Position numbers and translations under genes: made by a program
The notes under the pieces: generated by a model
Database searches by the model: none
What the model saw: the letters and a program-made list of their open reading frames with translations, nothing else
Told to the model about the DNA's origin: nothing
Origin: Spartobacteria bacterium
GTDB taxonomy: Bacteria > Verrucomicrobiota > Verrucomicrobiia > Chthoniobacterales > UBA10450
Length of the DNA: 64,000 bases
Direction: 5' to 3'
NCBI GenBank assembly: GCA_003169695.1
Contig: PNAS01000042.1
Coordinates: 3,419 to 67,418 of the forward strand
Shown: positions 1 through 9,084 of the stretch, in pieces
Layout of the letters: each line of letters begins with the position of its first letter
How positions within the stretch are numbered: position 1 is the stretch's first letter

Positions 1-878
1 CCGACAATCGTGTGCAGTTCGTCGATAAACAGGATGACATTCTTGGACCGACGGATCTCATCCATGACCGCTTTGATTCGCTCTTCAAACTGGCCGCGAT
101 ATTTTGTTCCGGCGACCATGAGCGCCAGATCGAGGGTGATCACTTTCTTGTCGCGCAATAATTCCGGCACATTTCCGCTCGCGATTTCCTGGGCCAGACC
201 TTCCGCAATCGCGGTTTTTCCGACGCCCGCCTCCCCGAGCAAAACTGGATTGTTCTTCGTGCGCCGGCAGAGCACCTGAATGACACGCTCTATTTCGTTG
301 TGCCGGCCAATGACAGGGTCGAGCTCATTCTTCTTCGCCAATTCCGTCAGATCCCGTCCAAAGGCGCGCAATGCCGGCGTCTTCACATCTTTCTTGGATG
401 ACGGCTCGCCGCCACCTTCCTGCTCCGATTCCGGCGGGGTGAAATTGGGATCGAGCTCTTTAAGGATTTCGTTGCGAGTCCGCTCGATATCTACTTCCAG
501 ACTCTTGAGCACGCGCGCCGCGACGCCTTCACCTTCCCGCAAAAGGCCCAGCAAAATGTGCTCGGTCCCGACGTAGGAATGATTGAGCGCTTTCGCTTCC
601 TTGCCCGCGAGCGCGAGGACTTTTTTCACGCGCGGCGTGTACGGAATGTTGCCGACCATCTTGGTCTCCGGCCCGGAACCGACTTGCTTCTCGACTTCCA
701 TCCGCACGGTTTCGAGGTCGAGACCCATCTTCTGCAGGACGTTGACGGCAACGCCCTGCCCGAGCTTGATCAGACCAAGCAACAGATGCTCGGTCCCGAC
801 GTAATTATGGTTGAAGCGGTCAGCTTCTTTGCGAGCTAGCGCCAAAACCTGCTGGGCTCGCGGCGTAAAATTATTCAT
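1..878 (-). CDS. clpC: ATP-dependent Clp protease ATP-binding subunit ClpC, N-terminal part (runs off window)
   Basis: Own reverse-strand translation from ATG at 878: [40 protein letters not shown]... with two Clp_N repeats, Walker [16 protein letters not shown], ending ...[15 protein letters not shown] at the window edge. Confidence 0.95.
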   Translation of the reverse strand, partial: MNNFTPRAQQVLALARKEADRFNHNYVGTEHLLLGLIKLGQGVAVNVLQKMGLDLETVRMEVEKQVGSGPETKMVGNIPYTPRVKKVLALAGKEAKALNHSYVGTEHILLGLLREGEGVAARVLKSLEVDIERTRNEILKELDPNFTPPESEQEGGGEPSSKKDVKTPALRAFGRDLTELAKKNELDPVIGRHNEIERVIQVLCRRTKNNPVLLGEAGVGKTAIAEGLAQEIASGNVPELLRDKKVITLDLALMVAGTKYRGQFEERIKAVMDEIRRSKNVILFIDELHTIV

Positions 879-1995
879 TGTTTTGCGGCTCAGGAATCGA
901 TCCGTTCTCCGACTCTCGTGCCACTTTACTAATATCAGGCTTGGGGAACACTCGCAAACGCTCGCGGATAATTTGGGCGCGCAAATGGTCGCGTTCCTCG
1001 GCATTTAGTTTTTGTTGAGAACTTTTTTGCAGGTGCGCAGGTTGCGTATCGATGAAGAGCTCGTCGATAGGCAGACGGCGATCTTCGGGGAACGCGCCGA
1101 GATCGACGCCAAGTTTAATAATCGAGAGAAGATTAAGAGCTTCTTTTGAGGTCATCGCATGGGCGAAAGTCAGCACCCCATAGGCGCGCCCGATCTGGTC
1201 CCAGAGCGTGTTCGATTTTTTCTGAATCAGCATCTGCCGCGCGTCGTGCTCTTTCTCGATGATCGTCTCGATCACCTTGCTGAGGCGGTTGATAATCTCG
1301 TCCTCCTTCTCGCCCAGCGTGGTCTGATTCGAGATTTGAAAGAGATTCCCCATCGCCTCGGTGCCTTCTCCATATAGACCGCGAACGGCGAGACCAATCT
1401 TGTTTACCGCCTGAATGACCTGGTTGATCATCTCACTCAGAACAAGACCCGGAAGATGCAGCATCGCCGAGGCCCGCATGCCGGTGCCGACGTTGGTCGG
1501 ACACGCAGTCAAGTAACCGAGGCGCGCGTCGTAGGCGAAATCGAGCTTCGCCTCGAGTGTGCTGTCGACTTTATCGACCAGCTTGAACGCGCTTTTTAGT
1601 TGCAGACCGGAGCGGATTGATTGCATCCGCAAATGGTCCTCCTCGTTCACCATGATGCTGAGCGTCTGGCGGCGATTCATGATGACGGCGCTGCCCACGC
1701 TTTTCGCGGCATGCTCGCGACTGATGAGATGCCGCTCAACCAGGACTTGCTTTTCCAGCGCCGAAAGATCCTGCAACAGTTCTGAAAACGAGTCCTGCAT
1801 TTCCGGCAACTCCTCGACGCGCGGTTTGATCAACTCGAGAATTTGAGTGCGCTCGGCTTTCTTAGCCCAGCCAGGAAAGGCGCGTTGCCGAAGATTTCGC
1901 GCGAGGCGGACGCGGCTGCTGATCACGATTTGATGATGCGGCCCTTCGCCGCGTAACCATTCGCCGCCGGTCGCCATGACGTTGGAAAATCTCAT
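871..1995 (-). CDS. mcsB: Protein-arginine kinase McsB (phosphagen-kinase fold)
   Basis: [21 protein letters not shown] and [25 protein letters not shown] motifs; C-terminal RDHLRA fits the RDxxRA arginine-phosphate site; stop overlaps clpC start (ATGAATAA). Confidence 0.95.
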   Translation of the reverse strand: MRFSNVMATGGEWLRGEGPHHQIVISSRVRLARNLRQRAFPGWAKKAERTQILELIKPRVEELPEMQDSFSELLQDLSALEKQVLVERHLISREHAAKSVGSAVIMNRRQTLSIMVNEEDHLRMQSIRSGLQLKSAFKLVDKVDSTLEAKLDFAYDARLGYLTACPTNVGTGMRASAMLHLPGLVLSEMINQVIQAVNKIGLAVRGLYGEGTEAMGNLFQISNQTTLGEKEDEIINRLSKVIETIIEKEHDARQMLIQKKSNTLWDQIGRAYGVLTFAHAMTSKEALNLLSIIKLGVDLGAFPEDRRLPIDELFIDTQPAHLQKSSQQKLNAEERDHLRAQIIRERLRVFPKPDISKVARESENGSIPEPQNNE

Positions 1996-1998
1996 TCT

Positions 1999-2490
1999 TT
2001 AAATGGCCTTCTCGTGTTCGAGCTGTTTGATCTGATCGCGCAACGCCGCGGCGCTCTCGTAATTTTCTGCCGCGACCGCTTTTTCCAAATCGTCGGTTAG
2101 GGCGCGCATGCGATCGCCCAGCTCGATCTCACGATGAGCGCGCTGGGGAAGTTTGCCCACGTGCTCGGTGCCCTTGTGCATTGCCTTAAGTAAACCTCCC
2201 AGACCTTCCGCAAACGTAACGTAACACACGCTGCAACCGAGCCGGCCGGTTTTCTTGAAATCAGCCTGGGTAAAACCGCAGACCGGACACTTTTGCGAAG
2301 GCGCTCCTTTCTCGATCTCCTCGGCGGCGCCAATGCCGAGAAGTAGATCGGCCAAAGCGAAGCCGGTCGGATCCTGCACGCCTTTTTCCTTCGAGCAGGC
2401 ATCGCAGAGATTAACCTTCTGCATTTTGCCCTCGAGGATTTGCGTCAGAAAAACTGTCGCATCATTGCATTTGCAAACGTCGCACAACAT
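1999..2490 (-). CDS. mcsA: McsA-like activator of protein-arginine kinase (CxxC zinc motifs plus UVR domain)
   Basis: MLCDVCKCNDATVFLTQ..., several CxxC pairs, C-terminal UVR-like LEKAVAAENYESAAALRDQIKQLE; directly upstream of mcsB. Confidence 0.9.
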   Translation of the reverse strand: MLCDVCKCNDATVFLTQILEGKMQKVNLCDACSKEKGVQDPTGFALADLLLGIGAAEEIEKGAPSQKCPVCGFTQADFKKTGRLGCSVCYVTFAEGLGGLLKAMHKGTEHVGKLPQRAHREIELGDRMRALTDDLEKAVAAENYESAAALRDQIKQLEHEKAI

Positions 2491-2578
2491 CTCTCTAGAT
2501 TAGACCTCAAATTGCCGGAAACATTCAACCCCGGACATCTGGGAGCACCTTCTGCGCCGATTGCGCATCCGCTCAGGG

Positions 2579-3589
2579 TTATACAAAAATCGGAGTGCCC
2601 GTTTCGCGTGTTAGTTCACGGAAGCGACCGATCATTTTCAGGGTGATCGAGCCAGGCTTGCCGTTTCCGATCATGCGTCCATCCGCCTTGATCACCGGGA
2701 TCAGTTCGGCGGCCGTGCCGGTGAGAAAGCATTCATCCGCAACAAAGACGTCGTGACGCGTGATGTCCGTCTCACTGATCTTGAGGCCAAGTTCCGCCGC
2801 GATATCAAAAATTACGGAACGTGTGATCCCCCGCAGCGCACCCGCGCTAATCGGCGGAGTGAAGATCTGCCCGCGCTTGATGATGAAGACGTTGTCCGCC
2901 GTGCATTCGGCCACGTTTCCCGCTTCGTTCAACATGAGAGCTTCATCGGCGCCAGCCAGGTTCGCTTCAATGCGTGCCATCACGTTGTTCAGATAATTGA
3001 GCGATTTCACGGCAGGATTGAGCGCGGCGGCTCCCGTGCGCCGGGTGGCGCAGGTCACCACGGTCAAACCAGTTTCACAGACTTCCTTTGAATAGAGCGC
3101 GATCGTTGTTGCAATAATGATCACGCTCGGTCGGTTACATTGCGTCGGGTTCAGGCCCAGGTTGCCTACGCCGCGGGTCACGACGAGGCGGATGTAGCCT
3201 TCGTTCAAACCATTTTGCCGAATCGTTTCCAAGAGAGCTTCCGTCATCTCTCCGCGGCCAATCGGAATCTCGAGACAGATTGAGCGGGCGGAATCCCACA
3301 ACCGCTCAAGATGTTCTTCCAGCCGGAAGACGCGCCCGTTGTAAAAGCGAATTCCTTCAAAGATTCCGTCACCATAAAGCAGGCCGTGATCAAAGACGGA
3401 GATCTTCGCGTCGGCTTCCGGGAAAAATTTCCCATCGATGTAAATTCTCGATTCCTTGGTGTTGGAACTTGATGAGTTCGCCTGCGTTTCAATCGCGGGC
3501 TTGACCGCGGCCTTCGGAGTTGCGCCGCTCTGTTTCGGTTCATCGATGACCATCGCACCAGCGCCAGCTGTCGAAGTTTTTGTAAGCAC
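2579..3589 (-). CDS. ilvE: Branched-chain amino acid aminotransferase (class IV), with N-terminal extension
   Basis: IYIDGKFFPEADAKISVFDHGLLYGDGIFEGIRFYNGRVFRLEEHL...; ...NVAECTADNVFIIKRG... Confidence 0.9.
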   Translation of the reverse strand: MLTKTSTAGAGAMVIDEPKQSGATPKAAVKPAIETQANSSSSNTKESRIYIDGKFFPEADAKISVFDHGLLYGDGIFEGIRFYNGRVFRLEEHLERLWDSARSICLEIPIGRGEMTEALLETIRQNGLNEGYIRLVVTRGVGNLGLNPTQCNRPSVIIIATTIALYSKEVCETGLTVVTCATRRTGAAALNPAVKSLNYLNNVMARIEANLAGADEALMLNEAGNVAECTADNVFIIKRGQIFTPPISAGALRGITRSVIFDIAAELGLKISETDITRHDVFVADECFLTGTAAELIPVIKADGRMIGNGKPGSITLKMIGRFRELTRETGTPIFV

Positions 3590-3628
3590 AAAAAAACGTT
3601 CGGCGGTTCGGCAGGCAATTCAAGCAAA

Positions 3629-3648
3629 AGAGTTAAATCGTTAACTCT
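3629..3648 (-). terminator. Stem-loop after the lolD-like gene
   Basis: agagttaa-atcg-ttaactct perfect 8-bp stem just downstream of the minus-strand stop, followed on that strand by TTTTG. Confidence 0.5.
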
Positions 3649-4314
3649 TCACGCCAGCAATCCATCCACGATCCGCAATTGCCGGTCACCCAGCTCCGCG
3701 AGCCGGGAATCGTGCGTCACGACCAGCAAGGTTTTTTTCCGGCCGCGCGCTAGTTCGAGCAAAAGGTCGATGATGGCATCGCCGGTCTTCGAATCCAGGT
3801 TGCCCGTCGGCTCATCCGCGAAAATGATATCCGGATCATTCGTCAGAGCACGCGCGATGGCCACACGCTGTTGCTCGCCCCCGGAAAGTTCGGCCGGCAG
3901 ATGATGCAATCGTTCAGCCAGACCTACATCGCTCAGGCTGGCTTCTGCCGCCGCTTGCTTTCTTTTTCCGCTGATCATTCCTGGCAGCATGACGTTTTCC
4001 AGCGCGGTTAGCTCTGGCAGCAAAAAATATCCCTGGAAAACGAATCCCATTTTCCGGTTCCGCAACTGGGCTTGGGACGAGGCGCTGCCGCTGTAAAGAC
4101 GACGGCCCTCGAATTCCACCGTGCCTGATTCCGGGCGCTCCAATCCGGCGAGCGTATAAAGCAGTGTCGTCTTGCCCGCACCCGAAGCGCCGCAAAGAAA
4201 CACTGCTTCACCTTGCTTGACCACCAAAGAGATGCCGCGCAGGACCTCGATTCGGCGTGAGCCGATCCGAAAAGATCGGCGCAGATCATTGGCCACGAGT
4301 TGCGGTTGAGTCAT
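3649..4314 (-). CDS. ABC transporter ATP-binding protein, LolD/MacB-type
   Basis: Walker A GASGAGKTTLL, signature LSGGEQQRVAIARAL, Walker B IIFADEPTGNLDS. Confidence 0.9.
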   Translation of the reverse strand: MTQPQLVANDLRRSFRIGSRRIEVLRGISLVVKQGEAVFLCGASGAGKTTLLYTLAGLERPESGTVEFEGRRLYSGSASSQAQLRNRKMGFVFQGYFLLPELTALENVMLPGMISGKRKQAAAEASLSDVGLAERLHHLPAELSGGEQQRVAIARALTNDPDIIFADEPTGNLDSKTGDAIIDLLLELARGRKKTLLVVTHDSRLAELGDRQLRIVDGLLA

Positions 4315-4364
4315 CGGGCATCAGCATTGGCCGAATCGACGCTGCGCGCAATCCACCTCGTCAG

Positions 4365-4400
4365 GAAAAAGCCGCACGATGGGTGACCCATCGTGCGGCT
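4365..4400 (-). terminator. Rho-independent terminator for the gene at 4420..5232
   Basis: Perfect 13-bp stem gccgcacgatggg / cccatcgtgcggc (4371-4383 / 4387-4399), T-rich tract on the minus strand. Confidence 0.85.
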
Positions 4401-4419
4401 TCTAAAGGGACGTAATTTG

Positions 4420-5232
4420 TTAGCCGAGTCCGAGCGAGTCGAGCGTTGGCTCGTCAATAGCGGAGGTGATCGACAGGCCGTTGTCGCGCTGATAGTTCGC
4501 GATCGCCGCGCGTGTCGCCGGGCCCATCTGGCCGTCCACCGCGTAGCGGTAATAGCCAAGCCGCTGGAGCTGGGTCTGCACACTTGAGATTACCTGCCCG
4601 GGATCCAAATTATTGTAGCCATAGATCGGTTCGTTGTAGGCGTAGGTGTCATAGCCGGAATCGTAACCGTAGGCCGGGTACCAATAACCACCGTCCCAGA
4701 AATAATACCCGCTGCCGAAGAGCGCGAATCTAGTAAAGTGGCTCCTCCACCAATTGCGGTCATGATGTTCGTGATTATGCCGGCCGCGCGCCTGCGCCCA
4801 ACTATTGCTGGTCCGGTTCTGGTTCTGCCAGTTCTTTTTCTGCAGCGTGGTGTTCTGATTATTCTTGTTCTGCCAATTCTTGTTCCGCAGGTTGGCATCC
4901 GCTTGGACAGTCGAAGCCGTCCGCGGCGCATTGGTGTTAGGGATTATTGGCTTCGTGTGAATGCGCGCCGTGGACTGCACTTGCGGATGGTGTTGATTTG
5001 CCTGCACCGTCGTCTGATTGATGTGCGGCACCCGCGAAACGGTGGTTCGCGACGGGCCTACGTGCTGCGGGGCCACATGCTGCGGGGCCACGTGCTGTGG
5101 CGCCACGTGCTGTGAGGCCTGCACATGAGAGCGAGTCTTCGGTGCTGCCTTAACCTTGTCCTGGTCCTCGGCGTTGACGACGTGCGCCAGCGCGATGCTG
5201 AAAGAAAATGCTAAAAGAAGGAATGTTTTCAT
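4420..5232 (-). CDS. Secreted protein with QHVAP repeats, N/Q-rich linker and C-terminal peptidoglycan-binding domain
   Basis: Signal-like N-terminus MKTFLLLAFSFSIALAHVVNA; C-terminal VQTQLQRLGYYRYAVDGQMGPATRAAIANYQRDNGL. Confidence 0.8.
   Translation of the reverse strand: MKTFLLLAFSFSIALAHVVNAEDQDKVKAAPKTRSHVQASQHVAPQHVAPQHVAPQHVGPSRTTVSRVPHINQTTVQANQHHPQVQSTARIHTKPIIPNTNAPRTASTVQADANLRNKNWQNKNNQNTTLQKKNWQNQNRTSNSWAQARGRHNHEHHDRNWWRSHFTRFALFGSGYYFWDGGYWYPAYGYDSGYDTYAYNEPIYGYNNLDPGQVISSVQTQLQRLGYYRYAVDGQMGPATRAAIANYQRDNGLSITSAIDEPTLDSLGLG
5060..5115. repeat. 15-bp in-frame tandem repeat encoding QHVAP
   Basis: Repeated (gc)cacgtgctg(c/t)gg(g/c) units translating to SQHVAPQHVAPQHVAPQHVGP. 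Confidence 0.85.
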
Positions 5233-5386
5233 ATTTTTTGGTCGAAGAGTTAGACCTCTAGTCCCACTGATTTATTCAACCCGGGATAACAACAATACGG
5301 AATTCGCCGTTTATTCGGTTGTAGCCGCGGTCCGGCAGGGCCGTGCTGCACGACCCACTAGTGGGTGGCGAGAGTGCCGGTCGCGA

Positions 5387-5833
5387 TCAACGCTGTTGCC
5401 GCATCGCTTCAAACAAAACAATCGCAACCGCCGTGGCGAGATTCAGGCTGCGCGTCCCGTGCATGGGAATCGTGAGCAATTGTTTTGGATTGGCTGCCAG
5501 CAAAGTCTCGGGCAAGCCCTTCGTCTCGCGTCCAAAGACGAGAAAATCTCCGGGTTGAAAGCAAACGGTGTAGTACGCACGGTCTGATTTTGTCGTGAGT
5601 AGAAACGAGCGTGCGTCGGGTCCGTGCGCGTGCTGCAGGCCCTCGAAAGAATCCCAAAACCGCACGTCCACTTCCTTCCAATAATCGAGTCCGGCCCTTT
5701 TGAGTTCGCGATCGTCGGTCGAGAACCCAAGCGGCTTAACCAGATGCAGCGTGGACCCGGTCGCGAGACAAAGTCGGCCGATGTTGCCGGTATTCGGCGG
5801 AATTTCGGGCTCGATCAGGACGACGTTGAACAC
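5387..5833 (-). CDS. trmL: tRNA (cytidine(34)-2'-O)-methyltransferase (SPOUT)
   Basis: MFNVVLIEPEIPPNTGNIGRLCLATGSTLHLVKPLGF... RETKGLPE... IPMHGTRSLNLATAVAIVLFEAMRQ. Confidence 0.93.
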   Translation of the reverse strand: MFNVVLIEPEIPPNTGNIGRLCLATGSTLHLVKPLGFSTDDRELKRAGLDYWKEVDVRFWDSFEGLQHAHGPDARSFLLTTKSDRAYYTVCFQPGDFLVFGRETKGLPETLLAANPKQLLTIPMHGTRSLNLATAVAIVLFEAMRQQR

Positions 5834-6853
5834 CTACCTGATCTTGCCGGCGACGAATTTCTCCAGCTTCACAATGTCGGCGGAAAACTTGCGGATGCCT
5901 TCAGAAGTCTTCTCGGTCGCCATCGCATTGTCGTTGAACAAGTATCGGAATTTTTTCTCGTCCATCTCGAGGCGTTCCACGTTAGCGCCCTTCGCCCTTT
6001 CCGGATCGAGCTTGCGCTCGACCGGCTCGGAGGACGCGGCCAGTTTTTCCAACAGGTCCGGGCTGATTGTGAGCAAGTCGCAACCCGCCAGTTCCAGAAT
6101 CTGGCTCACATTGCGGAAGCTGGCCCCCATCACTTCCGTCTTGTGTCCGAACTTTTTGTAGTAGGTGTAAATCTCCTGCACCGACTGCACGCCCGGGTCT
6201 TCGGCGCCGGTATACTCCCGCTTGTTCGCCGCCTTGTACCAATCGTAAATCCGGCCGACGAAGGGCGAGATGAGTTCGATTCCGCCCTCCGCGCATCGCA
6301 CAGCTTGCGGCAACGAGAACATCAGCGTCAGATTACAGTTAATCCCTTCCTTCTCCAAAACCTCGCCTGCCTTGATCCCTTCCCAGGTCGACGCAATTTT
6401 TATCAGCACCCGCCGCCGGTCAATTCCCCGCTCCTCGTACAATTTAATGAGTTGGCGCCCTTTATTGATCGAGCCTTCGACGTCGAACGAGAGGCGGGCG
6501 TCGGTTTCAGTGGAAACACGGCCGGGCACAATCTTCAAAATCTCGCAGCCAAATTTGACGAGGAGATGATCGATCACGTCCTCGACCTGCGCCGCTCCCG
6601 ACAAACCTGAGTTCTTTCGCTCTGCGAGAACTTCGTCGAGCAGGTGAAAATATTGTTCCTTCTGCGTAGCGGCGTAGATCAGGCTTGGATTGGTGGTCGC
6701 ATCGCGCGGCTTGAACTCCTTGATGCTTTGGAAGTCGCCCGTATCGGCCACGACGATCGTGAATTTCTTCAGTTGCTCGAGCTGGCTCAGCTGGGTTCCG
6801 GTTTTCTGAGGTTCGACGGTGGCGGTGGTCATGTTATTAGCTCCTGAGGTCAA
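5834..6853 (-). CDS. tal: Transaldolase
   Basis: [36 protein letters not shown]..., [33 protein letters not shown]. Confidence 0.95.
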   Translation of the reverse strand: MTSGANNMTTATVEPQKTGTQLSQLEQLKKFTIVVADTGDFQSIKEFKPRDATTNPSLIYAATQKEQYFHLLDEVLAERKNSGLSGAAQVEDVIDHLLVKFGCEILKIVPGRVSTETDARLSFDVEGSINKGRQLIKLYEERGIDRRRVLIKIASTWEGIKAGEVLEKEGINCNLTLMFSLPQAVRCAEGGIELISPFVGRIYDWYKAANKREYTGAEDPGVQSVQEIYTYYKKFGHKTEVMGASFRNVSQILELAGCDLLTISPDLLEKLAASSEPVERKLDPERAKGANVERLEMDEKKFRYLFNDNAMATEKTSEGIRKFSADIVKLEKFVAGKIR

Positions 6854-6960
6854 CCGAAGCGGAGTGGCCTCGGGTTCGCGTAAAGTGTAATCGGCAGCGG
6901 AAAGCTCGACAATAAGAAAGTGGGCGCTCGATCTGCCTCAGTTCGAAATCCTGAGGCAAA

Positions 6961-8379
6961 TCACGCCGACACCGGACGGCTTGATGCCAACGCGCGCTTC
7001 GAGCCGAGCGCGTGGCGGACGAAATTGTTGCCTATCTCCCACATTGGTCCCGGAAATTTGCGGCACTCAGTCAGCACGTCATCGAGCGCGTTGACGAACA
7101 TCTCTACTTCCTTTCCGCCAATAATAAGAGGCGGCAGAATCTTCACGACATCCATCGCATGCCCCGCGACCTGGGTGAGAATGCGATGCTTGCTCAGCAT
7201 CTGGGTCACGACCATTTGCGCGAAGAGGACCTTGTCGACTTTGTGCAGCAGCTTCCAACCCATCTTCAGTTTGAATTCGGTCGGCTCGTGGAACTCGATC
7301 GCAATGATCAGGCCTTTGCCACGCACTTCCTTGATGAAGGAATGCTTCGCGCGAAGCGAATCGATTCGCTCCATCAGGAGCGCACCGACGCGCGCGGAAT
7401 TCTCGACGAGTTTCTCGTCGTCGATCACTTCGAGCGCGGCCAATCCGCATGCCATCGCGAGATTATTTCGGCCGAACGTGGTCGAATGCACCACACATCG
7501 GTCCATGCGGCTAAACGTCTTTTGATAAATCTCCCGCCGCGTTACGATCGCGCCGCATGGGACATAGCCACCGCTCAAACTCTTCGCGAGCGTGATGATA
7601 TCCGGCTCAAGATCCCAATGTTCGAACCCGAACATCTTGCCGGTGCGTCCGAGGCCGGTCTGGATTTCGTCGCAGATAAACATCGTCCCGTGTTTCCGGC
7701 AAAGCTCCTGGGCGCGCTGGAAGAAATCAGTCTTTGGCGATTTGCAGCCCTTGCCTTGCACCGGTTCGATCACGAAGGCCGCGACATCGTCCTTCGACAG
7801 TTCACGCTCGAGCGCTCCGATATCATCGAGCGCCACGCGTGTCTCGAAACCTTCCATGAGCGGCCCGAAACCTTCTGTAAAACTTTCGCAACCCATTAAT
7901 GAGAGCGAACCGAGACTGAGCCCATGAAAAGCGCTCTCGAGCGAAATGACCCGTTTCCGCTGCGTGGCTGCGCGCGCAAATTTCAGCGCGCCTTCTATCG
8001 CCTCGGTGCCGGAGTTGCAGAAAAAAATCGCGTCGAGATGCGGCGGCGTGCGTTTTGTTATCGCTTCCGCTAAGAGGCCGCTCAGGAGCGAACAATCCAT
8101 CTGCACCATGTTCGGCAGATCGATATCGAGCACATCGCGGATCGCTTTGTTCACCGCCGGATGGTTCCGCCCGATGTTGAAAACGCTGTAGCCACTCAGG
8201 AAGTCGAGATACGGCGTGTCATCCATATCATAAAGATAAGCGCCCTCCGCCCGGGCGTACACCTTGTCGAAACCAATCACACGTTGCGCGGCCACGAGGG
8301 TGCGATTGAGGTGGCGTTCGTGCAGCCGGTAGTTTTCCCCGAGCCGCGCGGCCACGATCTCTTTCAAGTCAAAAGCCAT
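6961..8379 (-). CDS. Class III PLP-dependent aminotransferase
   Basis: GYSVFNIGRNHPAVNKAIRDVL..., FCNSGTEAIEGALKFARAAT, FICDEIQTGLGRTGKMF. Confidence 0.9.
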   Translation of the reverse strand: MAFDLKEIVAARLGENYRLHERHLNRTLVAAQRVIGFDKVYARAEGAYLYDMDDTPYLDFLSGYSVFNIGRNHPAVNKAIRDVLDIDLPNMVQMDCSLLSGLLAEAITKRTPPHLDAIFFCNSGTEAIEGALKFARAATQRKRVISLESAFHGLSLGSLSLMGCESFTEGFGPLMEGFETRVALDDIGALERELSKDDVAAFVIEPVQGKGCKSPKTDFFQRAQELCRKHGTMFICDEIQTGLGRTGKMFGFEHWDLEPDIITLAKSLSGGYVPCGAIVTRREIYQKTFSRMDRCVVHSTTFGRNNLAMACGLAALEVIDDEKLVENSARVGALLMERIDSLRAKHSFIKEVRGKGLIIAIEFHEPTEFKLKMGWKLLHKVDKVLFAQMVVTQMLSKHRILTQVAGHAMDVVKILPPLIIGGKEVEMFVNALDDVLTECRKFPGPMWEIGNNFVRHALGSKRALASSRPVSA

Positions 8380-8456
8380 GGAAATCGTGTAGCCGATGTA
8401 GAGGTGAAACGCAACGGCGCGGGCTCTCGGTCAGCGAAACATTTTCACTTGGCACA

Positions 8457-8491
8457 CAAAAAACCGCAGACTCCAACACGGGAATCTGCGG
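8457..8491 (-). terminator. Rho-independent terminator downstream of 8517..8870
   Basis: ccgcagactcc ... ggaatctgcgg stem with a T-run on the minus strand. Confidence 0.75.
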
Positions 8492-8516
8492 CTTCTTGTT
8501 ATCGTGCTGAACGCGA

Positions 8517-8870
8517 TTATTCGTCGACGATGACTCGATTCACTACGCGGGTCTCGCCCGTGCCGTCATAATAGACATGGACGCGTGTGCCGGGTTTGAT
8601 CATCGAGGCTTCGATGTCCCTCCCGGCCTTGTTTACGTAATGGACGGTCTTGCCCAAAACATAACTGATCGGATCAACCGCAGTCGTTTTCACGACGATC
8701 GTTTTCCCCGGCGTGAACGTCGTGACCGTTCCATCCGTGGTGGTCGTGGTGGTTTCGGTTGTGGTCGTGGCAGGGTTTGTGGTTGTCGTTTCACTCGTGG
8801 TCGTGCTTGTCTGCGCGAAAGCCAACGGGGCCATCAACGCGCAAGCGAGACTTAGGATTGTTCGTTTCAT
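8517..8870 (-). CDS. Small secreted protein with Thr-rich low-complexity segment
   Basis: MKRTILSLACALMAPLAFAQ signal, then TSTTTSETTTTNPATTTTETTTTTTDGT; followed by its own terminator. Confidence 0.65.
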   Translation of the reverse strand: MKRTILSLACALMAPLAFAQTSTTTSETTTTNPATTTTETTTTTTDGTVTTFTPGKTIVVKTTAVDPISYVLGKTVHYVNKAGRDIEASMIKPGTRVHVYYDGTGETRVVNRVIVDE

Positions 8871-9084
8871 AATATTCCCTTTCGTTTGTTTGTTTTGAAT
8901 TAACGCTGCCCAAGTTTCGTATTGCGAGCAGCGTCCGGACGGCTCGTGACGAGTGTCCGTCGTGAAAAGTTGGACTGATCAAGGCAACCCCCTATTCACT
9001 CGCGCGCCAAAAAAAGTTCGCCGATTGACTCCAAAAGCTTTCACGAGTTGAGCGACTGGTCACATCGGCTAACGTGCGCAGCAG

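Noticed and set aside
5060-5115. Possible CRISPR-like direct repeats
   Set aside because: 15-bp contiguous repeats without spacers, coding for QHVAP in frame.
5340-5370. acccactagtgggt palindrome as an operator site
   Set aside because: A single short palindrome near other repeat debris (gtagccgcgg); no evidence for a regulator.
5624-6610. 328-aa plus-strand ORF
   Set aside because: Antisense to transaldolase and trmL; composition typical of shadow ORFs.
8713-8898. Val-rich plus-strand ORF (VVVVVSVVVVAGFVVVV)
   Set aside because: Antisense of the Thr-rich repeat of the gene at 8517..8870.
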